The position numbers and the translations under genes were made by a program. A DNA stretch of 64,000 nucleotides from Mansonella perstans. Taxonomy: Eukaryota; Nematoda; Chromadorea; Rhabditida; Onchocercidae. This document shows positions 1 to 13,700 of the stretch, one piece after another. The DNA lies in the NCBI GenBank assembly GCA_037074765.1, contig JBAMDO010000052.1:186001-250000 (forward strand), given 5' to 3'. A model generated the notes under the pieces. That model was given only the letters and a program-made list of their open reading frames with translations, was not told the origin of the DNA and did not search any database. Within the stretch, counting starts at the first letter, position 1. Every line of letters starts with the position of its first letter.

Positions 1-3000
1 AAGGTCACTTTGTAAAGATTTAAACTTGATCAATATCGATTGAAACAATTTTAGAGTTTCATAAAAATTTAATTCGTTTTTATGTATTGATAATCTGATA
101 ATTTAAATCAGATATGATAAGCAAGTAAGTGGCAATCGATATGGGAAGAAATAGTCTGACCTCTTTATGACCCGAGTTTTTTTTCCCCATTGTTCTTCCT
201 ATGCCTCTCAACTCATACTGTTTGTTGACCACTGACCATTCCCTAGCAATTTATATTTTACTTCAAGGAGATACATTTCGTTAATCTAGCTGAATGAAAT
301 ACATTGTGTTGTAGTAGCCGGAAAACCGGATTCGGGGTGTTGTTGTATGCTCACTAATTTTCCCAGCCATTAATTTTGCTTTGTTGTATTTTTTATTTTT
401 CTATTACACTTTTTTCAGTTCTAAATTTCGCATTTGTGTCATTTTTCTTTTCAATTTTCGGTTATTTTCGAGAATATTTTTTGTTGCTGTAATCGTAAAT
501 TCTGGAAAATTATGTACTGTCGGAACTTCCCGAACATCTGGTCAAAATCTCTGTGAATTTCTAAATAACTGGTCAAAATCCTTACATCCTGTAGTCTCCT
601 TCATTTAAACTTCTGTTTCTTTCCATGTTGAATAAACGGAAGCAATTAGAATTTTTTAAATTTATATTCCTGTTACTAATGATAATTGAAATTAGCTTCA
701 GTAAATCGAATGCCATAGAAATATGTTGAAATACCGCCGTTAATTAACTGTTAATATTTAGTGATAAAGTCACCACTGACGATGGCAAAGACAAAGCCGC
801 CCCTTACAATTCACTTAGCAACAATAGTTTTTAAAGTTTCTTAGTGAAGTTTTTTTATTTTCTTATTGAAATGATTTCTGTTTATCCAACTCTGCATGAT
901 TTCACATTTCAACAAATGAAATGAATTCAAAAAATCAATACAAAAAAAGAAAATTTTTTGGCATATTAAGTACTCATTTAATGAATTAATTAAAACTGAA
1001 ATTTATTATGATAATCCGTTGTTGCATGATATCCTATTAGGTAACCTAAAATAATTGGAGATAATCACTTGATAAGAAAACAACGCCTTTAATTAATTAA
1101 CACTACTGTTTAATGACAAAACCGCCAACCGCTAATCATCCATCACTTGCTACCATTAAGTATCGTTTTTTAAACTGACACATTTTTTTTTTTCAAAATT
1201 TTCTTTACATTTTTCTCGAAAACAAATTCAGATTTTTGTTTCTTGTCAGTTATCTCTCAAATTTTTTTTTCTGTCAACAAAAAGTATATTTAATACCATC
1301 TATCAAGTTTAAGTATCAAATTCATATTTGAAATCTTCAAGCTAATCAATAAGATACTATAATAATTTAACTGACCGAAAGATCCGAAAGCTGAAATAAT
1401 CACATATTGCGGGAATAATTTAATTTTTGCGGCAAGCCTCTTTTGTGAAATACCGTACCTATCGTGTGATTCGCAGAGCAATGGTAAATCACACAAAAGT
1501 CTTTGTTATTATTTGTTGACAAAAAAAAAAGGTTTGTTTCGGAACGGCATCGTTTTTTATAGCAGGGATTGATACTGGGATAATTTGATGGATTCATGAA
1601 AATCCACGAATTATTTGAAACTTTTGTTCACTGGTCAAATCTCAATGTCTCTCCTGCCTTCTCCCGCTATCTGGTGATATTCAAAAATACAATGTTTTAT
1701 GGGCGGAATAATAATGCCAACATCTTTGTCGTAAATTTCTGCTTCTTACGATGAACATTGTTGTTACTAAACTTTGTGAGATTATTTATTATGCTGTTTA
1801 CGAATGTCCACTCAGTACCACTTTATGGCTACTTTTTCTTCCAATCTCCTAGGAATTTATCTCATTGAAATGGCTATTTTTCAGTGCAATGATTTAGAAA
1901 CTTTGAATAAGAAATTGAAAATAGCTCTCGGCTAATTTAAGTACTTTTCTTACTTATTTCAAGATATATGTGTGAGGATTGCATCATTTCGTATCACTTT
2001 TCCTGAAAAAGTCAACACGTAAATCACGTGTACCCTTACATTAACGAAAAATCTGTAAAATATTTTGTGTTTACTACATGTCTGTGGAATTCTTTATTAA
2101 TTGCAGCGGGTCTGTATTAACTTCCATTTAACACTTGGACTGGGCTTTGTTTCAATTCTAGGGAAAAAAGATTGATAAGTAAAATTAATTTACTCTTGAA
2201 ATTTGTTGTTGAGTTCTGGGCTCTAAATTGCAACATTCTTGCAAGATTTCAGACTAATTCATTCTTGAAATTTGTTATTGAGTTCTGGGTTCTAAATTGC
2301 AACATTCTTGCAAGATTTCAGGCTATAAAAAAAAAAAAACGAAACATGAATGACATAGGAAATTGTTAAAAGTTTTTTTATTAAATACGATTGTGAAATT
2401 TCATTAAATAGGATTGTACTTTGTTGGGCCTTCGAACTTTTTTGATAATTAGTAAGCAGTGATTGTAAATAAAACAATCGTGAATGAAAGGTTTTGTTAA
2501 ATTTGTTATTGAAAAATTTCCATTATAAAATTTGATAAATGATAGAAAAGAAAAGGCAAAACTTTTTTTAATGTTGAAAGCGAATATTTTTAATGTTTGA
2601 TGTTGGGTTATTTGTGTTAATGTACTTTTTAATGACTTTTGGATTTAATGAGTAAAATCGGCCATTTTGTTTGATATGCTTTTTTTTTTCTTAAAGAATG
2701 TTATCAGAGAGAGAGAGAGGGGGAAGAAGAAAGAGGGATGAAAATTAAGCGAAACTATTGCATAAGTACTCATTACAATGATGAAAACAAATGTCAACTC
2801 ATTTTAAAATTTCCCAAAAAATCATTTCAATGGTTCATTTAATGTCAAAGTTTTTCGTTTTACTCATCTTTTCACAGCTTAATTCAATTGTATTAAATTG
2901 TCACATCAAATTTATGTTAGAGAAATTATACTGATTAACTGTTGAAATGATTGAAATGATCATCATCATTATCTCGAATTTGCCATGATCCATTTTGATG

Positions 3001-4119
3001 ATGAAATTAATTCTATCATAATTGTAGGTAATAATCTATTTCATTGGATTTAAAACAAGTTACAGTTCTACAACCGGAATTCAATAAGTTTTCAGTCCTG
3101 TAACGGGAATCTCATGGTTTTTTTTATTGTGCTTGATTTAAATTTGTTATTGTATTATAATGATGAATTTCGATTGAAATACTACTAGTATGCTATTAAT
3201 TTAATTAGGCTCCTGAATTAAATTTCAAACGAATGGAGAAGTTTTATCTCTGATTATTTTGTATTATATCAAAAAAAATTTTCTTTTTTAAAGCTTTATT
3301 GACGAGCAGAAATTAACACAACACTTCAGTAAGCTTCTTGTAAAGTATATGTTTGTTTATTTGCTTTTCAGAAACTGTACGAAATTAGCTTTTTAAATTT
3401 AATTATTACTTCAATTATCTTCCGGATGAATGAGTAGTGTTGCAAAGTCGCTCTTCATTTATTTACTATGTAAACAAATTAAATTTTACAATTTCAATTT
3501 AACAAATATGTTCTGCAATTAAGCTCTACCAATCTCTCTTTAATCTTTGAATTTGAAATTTCAACAATGGACAGATTCATTTTAAATTTATGTTTTGCTG
3601 CTATTTCAAAACAAGTTTTTCCGACATTAGTCTTCATTTCTCTAAACCGTTGCGCGTTTTAACAGCAGTTTTATTTAGACAAAAATTTAAATTGTTTTAG
3701 CGATTCAGAAAAATGTATGGCTTAATAAGGATATGAATTTATCCAGAAAATGGTATAATTGTATGTTAAAAATTTATGCAGAAGCAATAATATGGCGAAT
3801 GGTGGATATGGTGGTACAATATCCATACTTGTAGGAGAATCTCAATCAACTATCTTACCTACCAAATCACGACATGAAACCATCCTCACTTCAGAGTATA
3901 TTACCTTCTCTGTCTTCGAAATAATTAATATTTAATTTTTAATTAGCATCTAGTATCATCATAATCTTTCTCCTATTAGCAATTGCAATTTTTTGTGCAA
4001 ATTGATCTATTATTTGCAGAAAAATTCAACCAGTGTATTAATTCTCATTAAGTTAACTTTGAAAATTCCTGCAAATCTTTATTTGAAATTAAACTTTTTA
4101 TTAAGAATGAAATTTGTAG
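1..4119. other. AT-rich stretch upstream of the first recognised rhotekin exon
   Basis: No exon could be supported here. The rhotekin-like gene should have upstream exons coding for an HR1/REM-1 Rho-binding region, so part of this stretch is probably intron or promoter of that gene. The only coding-looking patch is an open frame of about 47 codons at 3792-3935 starting MANGGYGGTISILVGE. It has no clear link to the next exon and could be chance. The stretch also holds a two-copy 69-bp duplication, a short GA run near 2706-2725 and many homopolymer T runs. Confidence 0.5.
2195..2331. repeat. Two-copy tandem duplication, 69-bp unit
   Basis: The segment beginning cttgaaatttgtt at 2195 recurs at 2264 with only a few substitutions, and both copies carry the phrase ttgcaacattcttgcaag. 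Two near-identical adjacent copies indicate a recent tandem duplication in non-coding DNA. Confidence 0.85.
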
Positions 4120-7100
4120 TATTGGAGAGAAAGAAGTGTGTCGCACATCAGCTTTGTCAAACAGTCCAAGCAGAGCTAGAATTGGTATATCTCATCTATC
4201 GATACCTTTAGCTTGGAATAGTGACGAACATTTCGGAACACGTGGAGGTATTTGCGTGTTTTATCACATCACACGTGATTTTATTTTCTTTTATCCATTC
4301 AACAATGCACGAATTTTTTCGATTCGCAAATTCAAATCGGAAGTTTTTAAAAGTCAAGTTATATGTTTATTTTGGGCCTTTCCGAAATCCTTAATTTTCA
4401 AGGATATTATCCAGATTGTCTGCCTCATTTCCATTATCATATTTGATATGACAATCTGAATATTATATTTGATGATTAAAATTGTCATTCAACAAGATAA
4501 ATGTCCGGTAATGGAGTAAATTCCTAGTCAATTATCAATTTTTTTCTTCCAGAAGGAAAAGTTTATTCGATGTTTGTCGCACTGCAAGCTACTAATAATG
4601 TTAGTGACAGTCGTATTGTCACAGCCATTGATCGTACATGCACCGATGTGTCATTTGTGGATTCCTTCATTTTGTTTGTTTATTTTTTGAAATTTCATTT
4701 TCCATAATGACGGAAAATTTTTTAAAAAGCATTTGAATACTTTTGATGTTACTCATAAGTATATTTTGACAGAGTTAAATTTGAAAGATATTAATGAGTC
4801 TTTTTCCATTAGCTACAGGATAATCGAAATTTAAGAACATTACGGCTTGATTTGATTTTAATGTTATGTTGAATTAGAATTCAAAAATGTTTTAGTGAAA
4901 ATCAACCGGTGGATTTTGAAATTGAAATTCAACTTTATGCATTACGAACTGATGGTGGTGATAGCAATCAATCATTGAAGCAAAAATTAACCCGTTCATT
5001 TGGGCGACGATTTGGCACTAATTATGTTTGCTACTTCTTTCTTTAATGCTCATATGATATTTTTCAAATTTGAAATTTAAAAATCTTTGCATTGATAAGC
5101 TTGTCACATAATTAATGAAATTTAGAAGACAAATGGGATTAGTGATGATTGTATGATGACATATGATCCGTTAATGAACGGTGACAGTATTAGCAATGGT
5201 GTTAGCAATTTTCATCTATTAGGTCGAGCAACGTTGACTTTAAGTGATGCGAAACCGAAAGTCGGAATTTATGATCTTCATTTGTTTCCAAATGGTACTC
5301 ATTGAAATCCATTTATTTTTATATTTTTTCCTCTTTCCGTATAATCTGAGCTATTTTGTCCAATTGGCAAAGTTATTGATAAATGTTCGAATTTAAAATT
5401 TCAGCAGTTTAGATTTAAAACTTAAACTTTAATGGACACTAATTTTTAGCAAACAATTAACTGACTGGTAACTACTTTTATCCTAGCAACGGTGACTACT
5501 TTTATCCTGGAATTTAGTGAAGGAAACAATAATTGAAATTGGAATTAAGTTTTAAAAAGACTGAATTCGTCATATTGTTGTTATTTATATAATATTCAAT
5601 GAAACTTACAATTATTGATTGTGGAAGAATAGAAAAAATTTTATGTCCTGTTCAGAGTACAATTTTCATTCTTCAGCCAAATTTTTAACTGTAAAATTAA
5701 TGGAAACTGGGAAAAGGAATTAGAATTTAGCTTTTCAAGTAGTAGTAAATTTTTATTGTTGATTGAAATCTCTAAAATTTCATTCAAATTTTATCTACGC
5801 TTGTTTAACGTGTTACGAAAGTGTAATTATTAACATTTGGTCGTTTCAGCGGTCAACAATGGCCCACCATTATATGGCCATATTCGATGTCGAATTGTTG
5901 CTCAGCCAAATTCGGTAGCAATGCCTCTATTGGATGGTATTTTAACAGTTAAACCTATCGGTTATGATTATTTATATCAGAATATGCGTTGCAGGTTGCA
6001 GGTTTGCATTACACACCTAACTTAACGATGATATTTTGTGACAATAAATGAACTTTTTTAAAAATGATGAAATTTTTTCTGCAGGCAGGCGTTTTGCAAT
6101 GCACAACAAACAGTTCACTCTATTCACAGGATCAAGCGCTTCATATTTATATTAATAAGGTAGGTAAGTAAGTAATATACTTTGTAAGAAATTTTCGCCA
6201 ATCAATAAATCACATATCAGGAAAGATTAAAATTTAGCATACATTAGAAATTTTATTAATAATATAGGAAATGAAAAACTATTTTTTGTACGGTATAAAT
6301 CCAATTCCCATTTTGTCTTAACTGTCCTATAGATGATCTATAACACTGATCCGATCTATTAGTAAATGAAGGAATGTAATCATAAAAATATGATTCGATC
6401 AATTTGCTGTTTCTTTTAATACCATTTACTGCTTTCAACATGCCGTTTGTGCTGAATGAATAAACTGAGGTTAATAATAATGAGCAGTGGAAAAATGGTA
6501 ATCTTTCCTGTATGCTACATACAGTAGTTCCTTAAAACATGATAGGTAATAATGGTAATTTTTTTTGTATGCCACATACAGTAGTTCCTTAAAACATAAT
6601 AAGTGAGATTATCTCATACGATATCATGTAGTAATGGTAAGGTCAATCCAGGGAATTACTTAAATTCAGCAAAAAAAAGTATTTTAAGTTAAATATTTTG
6701 CCAGTTATTATGAAACCTAATCTGTTCTTATTCGCATGCTTGATGGTATCATAATACTATACCATAGATATGTACAGTATCGGTATCTTTCTATTCGTCT
6801 CTAATTTATATTTGAGCCATAAGTTAAGCTTATAATTATGATGTTTTCTTTTTCTTCAATATTAGCTTTACATTTATGAACAGAAGTACAATTTAAAACA
6901 ATTAACTTTTAAGAATTGAAAGATCAAATTTTTTAATGGATTATTCAATTATGAATTGCAGGATTCAAAGGTATTAGCATGTAAACATCGACGTAGTATT
7001 ATTGTTACCTCAGATCGTTACTTAACTGGAACAAAGCCCGAGCAACGGTTTATCTTGACATCAGATAGTGAAGAAGATATTGCTGCATGGAGGCATGCTA

Positions 7101-9867
7101 TTAATTTACAAATTGCTGATTGTGGTTTGTCTATTCTACTTTAAGAAATTTCAAACTTTTTTACTGAAGAAATGCATTCTAAAATTTTTCATTGTCAATT
7201 TTCCTTGCCTTTTTTTTTTGAACTTATTGTCATCTTCAAGGTTATCATCAATTTCGAAAATTCTAGCATTTTGTATAGTTTTTTTTTTTGCAAAAAATTG
7301 TCGCCGTGCTTTTTGGAATGAATTTTGAAACTATCATGTGAAATGACTGAATGATCATGAACTATGAATAACTATTGATTATTTTTTCAGAACAATGGGG
7401 TGAGTTTGCTGTTTCATCAATTAGATTAACTATTGAATCAGATCATCCGGATGTAGTAGTTTTATCACGGACGAATGGTCGTCGATTATACGATGAAATT
7501 CAAATTCAGGTCAACGGTAAATAACTAATTTTATTTCCGACTGTTTTTTCCTTTCCTGTCATAGTTCATAGTTATTATAATCTAATCAGTTCTCATCAAA
7601 ATTTCATTTTCATCGCTGATAGATTACTGCACATTAGCTTCGCCATTTTATTCCTGTCTGTTAAATCATATTAACCATTGTCAATTTTCGTTATTCTGAA
7701 TTTATTAGCATCTAAGTACATTTGGACGATTATAATATATTCGTGTCATTTATGAATTTGATTACCCGCATTACCTAACCGGTAGTTTCATATCTGACCA
7801 TTTGCGAATTTGCTTTTGTATCGTCTGTACGGAATTAATTGTGTATATTTTTAATATGATTATGTATTGAAAATAAGAAGAGGAAAAACTGGCCAAGCAG
7901 TAGCTTTAATCCAATACTTGGCCATTTTGACTGTTGTTAGCGCATTTTAAGTACAAAAAGAAGTTAATTTCTAGGTACTATGCAGGGAATCTTGAAAAGT
8001 AGTGCATGTAGCTCACATCGGAATCTCATGATAGATTCCTCCAAGATGGTTTCATTTGCCCCAACAACAAAACCCGTTCAGACTGCTCCATCAGGACGCA
8101 GGCGGAATAGTCGCTCTCATATACGTAATCTCTTTCAGGTATGTATTATTATATTTCACATTTTCCCATGTTTCAATTAATTAAAATATTTTTAATTAAT
8201 GTTATAGCCGGTAAATAATAATGCTGAATATCGTTATATAATCAATCTACCGGTTAGAGATGTACGATCGCTTCAGAAAATCAATGATTCTTCGTCAAAA
8301 TCGACTGCTAATGACTGTAAGTAATAATCTTGATCTAATTAATACTATAAAATATTATTATTCATGAAAATATGGAATTTCTTTTGCAAAAAAAGAAGAC
8401 TGACATATGATCAAATTAGAAGATCATAAATGGGAAATGAAGTAATTTAGCAAAATACATAAGGCCATTACCTTGCTTGTTTTTTGTCGCCATTGAAAGT
8501 GTTGCCAATGACGAAAAAAATTTACTGGATACGGTCACTTCTTAATTAGATAATGAAATGATACTTGGAAAATGTAATGAAAAAGGAGGAAGTAACAAAT
8601 TTAAATGAAATACAGTGAAATAAGACAAAGTGAAGCCGCAATCATGAATGTTTGATACATTCTGAATCCGTTTAAACCATTAAGCAATCGATAAAATTTT
8701 TAAAAAATGAAAACACAAATCAATATTTGACTGTAATGTTCTGTTAATTGTAAAAAAATCCCTGAGTTACTCTGAGTTAAATTTTACTGTTACATTTTTA
8801 ATCAGCTGATATTGTTCGAGCACAATCGTCTTTGTCCATTTTACAGCATGACATTAATTGCCAGTTTCCATTAATTGAGTGGTAATTATATTATTAACAT
8901 GATAATAATTAATATTGCTGCTATTTACATTATTTTAGTTGTCAATTTTTAGTTTTGATATCATAAAAACTTTAATGATGATAATAATAGTAATAATATA
9001 ACAACTAGTTAATGATAATTGATAATTAATTGTCATTAATTATCATACCGATGGTCATATGATAATAAATGAAGTTGCAGTTTATAAAACCATTTTTTCG
9101 TTATTTTTTTTGCTTCTTTTAAATAAGTGCTGAAATTCATCTCTTTTCAATGTTTGCCATGTGAATTAATAATAAAATAATCGATGATCTCACAGTTAAT
9201 TTTAATTTTATGTAGAAATTGAATCAGAAATTAATTGGATAATCAGTTGAAATGACGTTTTTATTTTTCAATTTGCTGAATTGAATTCATTTAAATTATA
9301 TGAAATTTAAATTAGATTGGATAAAAATTTGCGTAATTTAAGTAAAATGCGCAAAATGTGATCATGTCAGGCCAAGGTATAATTATGTGATCATGCCAGG
9401 CCAAGGTATAACTACATTGTAAAAAGGCTATAATTCATTAGTAGACTGCTGATATTGCACAATGAATAATAATGATGATTTCGCTCAGATACGAATGATT
9501 TATCAAGGTGTTCACTAATGAACGGAGGACAATATATTGGCTCAAACAAAAAAGTATGCATTTCTTTTTTTTGCATGAAATTTTCACTAAATGTACCGGA
9601 TTGTATTGTAAAGTTTGGAAATATTCAAAATGCAGAGCGGTATGATTAATTTAGGATATGAGTTTTATTCAAATCTTGAATTATGAAAGCCATCGTGAAA
9701 ATAATTTCCGAGTTTTTTTTGATTTACAGAATGCTCCTCGAGTTGATTTGTACGATGCGGTTCCGGAAAACTGTTCAGAAAATTTCTTTAAAAGTTTCAA
9801 AAAAAGCCTCCAAAGATCGTTTGATGTGTTAAAAAACCGTAAATCTTTCGAAATGTCCCGTTTCTAA
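4120..9867 (+). CDS. Rhotekin-like protein (anillin homology region plus PH domain), 5' end missing
   Basis: Twelve exons: 4120-4247, 4553-4673, 4896-5025, 5126-5294, 5850-6001, 6085-6159, 6962-7124, 7391-7516, 7975-8138, 8208-8316, 9489-9553 and 9730-9867 (stop TAA). All splice phases agree, giving about 513 codons. The first exon carries IGISHLSIPLAWNSDEHF, matching the rhotekin/anillin pattern (IAISDIRIPLMWKDSDHF in vertebrates). Next come an AIDRTCTDVSF block and the C2-like EIEIQLY strand, then GRATLTLSD and PLYGHIRCRIVAQP, then a PH domain ending in SEEDIAAWRHAI. The stretch after the PH domain (EQWGEFAVSSIRL) also follows rhotekin rather than anillin, whose PH domain is C-terminal. Family members bind Rho GTPases and septins at the cortex. 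The N-terminal HR1 Rho-binding region was not found. The tail is basic (SGRRRNSRSHIR) and ends LKNRKSFEMSRF. The 4120 acceptor is the least certain boundary. Confidence 0.85.
6495..6607. repeat. Two-copy tandem duplication, 57-bp unit, in a rhotekin intron
   Basis: Blocks starting atggtaat at 6495 and 6552 share tacagtagttccttaaaaca. The array lies wholly inside the intron between the exons ending at 6159 and starting at 6962. Confidence 0.85.
9357..9414. repeat. Two-copy tandem duplication, 29-bp unit, in a rhotekin intron
   Basis: The unit tgtgatcatgYcaggccaag starts at 9357 and again at 9386, differing at only two positions. It sits in the long intron before the penultimate exon. Confidence 0.85.
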
Positions 9868-10788
9868 ATTTCATGCATTTCTTTTATATTTATATTAATA
9901 CTTCGTGGTAATACTTTCCTTCTCTTTTTTAAAATATTCCTAATGTTCGAGTTTTAATTTAAAAAAATTAAAATTTGGACGAGATTTAATTTTGGAATAA
10001 TTGTAATTGAGAAAATTTTTGTATATATATTTCTTCTTTAGCCTGTAAAATGCTATTAAGTAAAATTCTTGTTTTGCATCAAATGACAATGACATTTGTG
10101 TTGCTTTATGTAAGGGTAGAATATTCCAGAATTTTCAAGCCTATTTAATTTCATAGTTGGTAAAATTTTTTAAAATAAGTGGAAAATCCATTGCTTTGTG
10201 ATAAATTTTGTTCTATTGAACTTAGCTGATTGTTGAATCAGTTCATTTAGCTTTTACAGTTTAGGCCTAGTCATTTGATTATCCAGAAGTAACATTTTAT
10301 TCCAGCACCTCTGTACCTGTCTTTTATTATCTCGTACATCTTGAGAAATAATGATATTCATATTGTCTATATGTGCGAATACGATAATTACAAATATGTT
10401 CATTTTTAAATGATCATTTTAACTCAGACAATAAAGTTATTTCAATTTTAGTTTTAAATATTAAGTGTGAAATTAGCACAGAAAATAAGAAGCTCTAGAT
10501 CAGAGCTTTAGTTCTGCTTGTTAACTTTAACTTTTGTGAGAATTCAGGATAATTGTGTGTTTCTGGAAATTACTGAAAGGGTCATCGATTGCAGAAAGAT
10601 CAAAAATAATTGTCGAAGCTTTTCTATAATTATTATAACTCTGATAACTATTAGATTGCCATCCTTTACTTATACACTGTGATATGTATGCATTGTGAAA
10701 TTTCACTAAAATGAAATTATAAGAGGACATTCGAACTTTATATATATATATCGCATAAGATCAAGTTTTTCTACATTTCGAAAAATAA
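9868..10788. other. Convergent intergenic interval (3' ends of rhotekin-like gene and Rpn11 gene)
   Basis: The two genes are tail to tail, 0.92 kb apart, so this interval should hold both 3' UTRs. No ORF or RNA gene is supported. A short TA run lies at about 10740-10750. Confidence 0.6.
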
Positions 10789-13700
10789 TTACTGAAATGC
10801 TCTGGTGTCGATCATGGAGCATAACTGATGTGCGATGTTATCCTTCATCAATTCATTTGCAACAGTAGCCAGATGTCGCTTCGGATCAAAATGACCTGTT
10901 TCTTTTGCTTCAACTTTAGTTTTTGATAATACTCTGTACTTCTCCAATTTATTTTCCGTTTCTTTTTCATTTTTTGACTTCTTCGGTAATTTACATAATT
11001 CCTGATTTAAGGGAGAAAAGAAAAATAATTTTAGGTTTAATTGAATACGAATTGATTTCAATTCAGTTCTACGAATATGAACAGAATAACTAAATCTTCC
11101 TTGCAACATTTCATAAAGACTCAGCTTCATATCCAGTACTACACAAGATAACGGAAAAGTTAAAATTCTTATTAAAGAAGTTTGTAAGATTTAAATATTT
11201 TGGAATTTAAATATTTGGAATTTAAGCTTTTCTCAGTGTTCTTATTAATAACGACAATGCATTGTTCATTACAGCGAAGGATAAGACATTCTAGTAAAGT
11301 CTAAGCTAACTTCTTTGCTTTCTTAACTGATGATGTCATCCCAGCGAAGTCTAGAAATCATTCGGGAAAAGTTAAAATCCTTAAATCCACTGAACTACAG
11401 TAAATGGAACGGAGAAGTTCGTATGATTTCAAACTTTCAAGTCTATCAATCTTCCAGTTATTACATTCTATTTCAGTCTTTTTGCTAAAGTTAAATTAAC
11501 ATAAATTTGAAAGACATTACTTTGTTGTAAAGTTCGATCATTTTGACCATTTTTTGCATATTTGCTAAATTATTATCTGCTGCACTCTTGAAACTATTCA
11601 GTCGCAGTCCTTCTGCCCAATTTTTCACATGCAAACTTTGCAGCATTTGTTGCTCCGTAACTGTCAGCTTGAAGCTTATCGTTATTGAATAATAGCTAAA
11701 ATTCAACAGGAAGAAAATTCAAAACATCCTAAAGTACGAAAGAATGCATTATTAAATGGAATGGTTGAATATTGTAAGTCAAAGTCAAAAATTTTAGAGT
11801 TCTAAGTAAAATGTTTTAATCGAGAAACTTTTTGATTTAAATTATTTTTCGAACGTTAACTTTTAAATTTCTTAAAGTTCTTTTTTTTTCAAGAATTTAG
11901 AAAAGTTAACAGAAAGTTTTAAATTTTACCATCTGATCTGATGGAAACTAGTGAAAAAGAAAAAAAACCTCTTGCCGAGTCCATGAATTTGTTCAATGAT
12001 GGAAGGCTTTACCAGATGTCCCAAGTTAGAAGTAGTTTGTCGTGATTCTTGAGTAGGTGCCAGTGTCGTCTTGTGGTTATTTTCCAAAAAACCGAATTCC
12101 AAATTCGCTCTCACACTACGAAATGCATCAATTACTACCTGAAAGAAACAGTTTGGAATAAGATCAATCTTAATGACATTTTTCAGTAACTAAATGATGG
12201 GAAATGATTGATTTAAAAATGTTCTACTTTTCCTTTGACCGATTGTATTGGATCAATAACGATAGCAATAGCACGATTACTGAGTGCTTCAAAACTTCGT
12301 TGTGTGGCGATATCAATACTGGATAACCAACAACCAAATCCTGGGTGTGAATGATACCAGCCGACAACCATTTCAGCTCGTCCCGTACGGTTAAGCATGT
12401 CCAGCATTTTAGTTTGGTATACCGGATCGACCGCTTCCACGGATACACCCCGAAAATTTATCAATTACTAAAGGAAATTAAGAAAGGTCTTTTTTTTTGT
12501 AGCCAAATTCAGCGTTTTTTTCCTAATTTAGTTGACAGGGTCGTTCATATGATTGGCATCGGAGTTAAATAATGCTATAACTAATTCAATAATAGATTTT
12601 AGCTATAGTAATCTTAGCAAATCCTTTCTTCTCATTTATTAAAATTCGAAAAATTCCTGATTCCTCCCTTTCTTCTCTTCTTTCCGGTTCCCACCTTTTT
12701 CATTCTCACCTGCCAGTCTTCATCTTCTATTCTACTCTCATACAATGTTTTTTTTCAAAGAGAATTTTATTCCATACTGTTCCGGATTGTGGCATAGCAA
12801 ATGCATCAACAACATTGACTGTAAAATCATCAACGAATTCGCCTAATAATAAACCCATTACCTAAAAGATAATTACATCTGATAAAATTTATCAATCTAT
12901 TGTAAATATTTGTAAATAAATTATATGAATCAATAGTTATTGATTCATATGATTGATATATTAAAGTGCATTGAAATTTAAAACAAGATTGTTTGTTGAA
13001 AAGCACAACTATATTACACTTCCTTCCTGCTTTTTTCTGAACTTCTCATAATTAGCTGTTTCATTAAATCTATTTCCCTGAACTTCTGTTTATTAAAATT
13101 TTTCCCTGAACTTCTCATAATTAGCTGTTTCATTTGAAGGATACACTTTTGTATCTATTTCCCTGATCTTTTGCATGATTAAAAATTGATTCCTTCTCAT
13201 TAACATCTTTCATTAATTGCAATATTACTACTATTATCATTCATTTTACTAGAAATTTGATATCTCTCTGATAACAAGTCTCTGATATCAACGATCCCCT
13301 CCTCTCCCTTACTCCCTATCGTCTTGAAGCTTACCATTAGACGGTGAACATATTTCGAACACATAAAATTTATGGGATATTTTAAAGTTAGTTTAAAAAA
13401 ATAGCGGCAGCATAGCACTACCTCCATCGGAACACCAGCCCGACTATGTCGAAGCATCTTCAGAAGAGCAAGTGATGAGACGTAAACGGTTTCAGCAGTA
13501 TCCGGATATTTTAGCACATCCTGAGGTGCTGCTTTCGGTATCTGCAGCCTGTGTAATTGATACTATCAATGACATACTAGGTCAACAATTTATTTTATTT
13601 CACATTTTAGCAAAAGTTACTTTATATTTCAGTCCAAAATAAAATCTATTCAGGCTTATATTATTAAGTAAGTAACTGTGTTACATTACGTGGATGGAAA

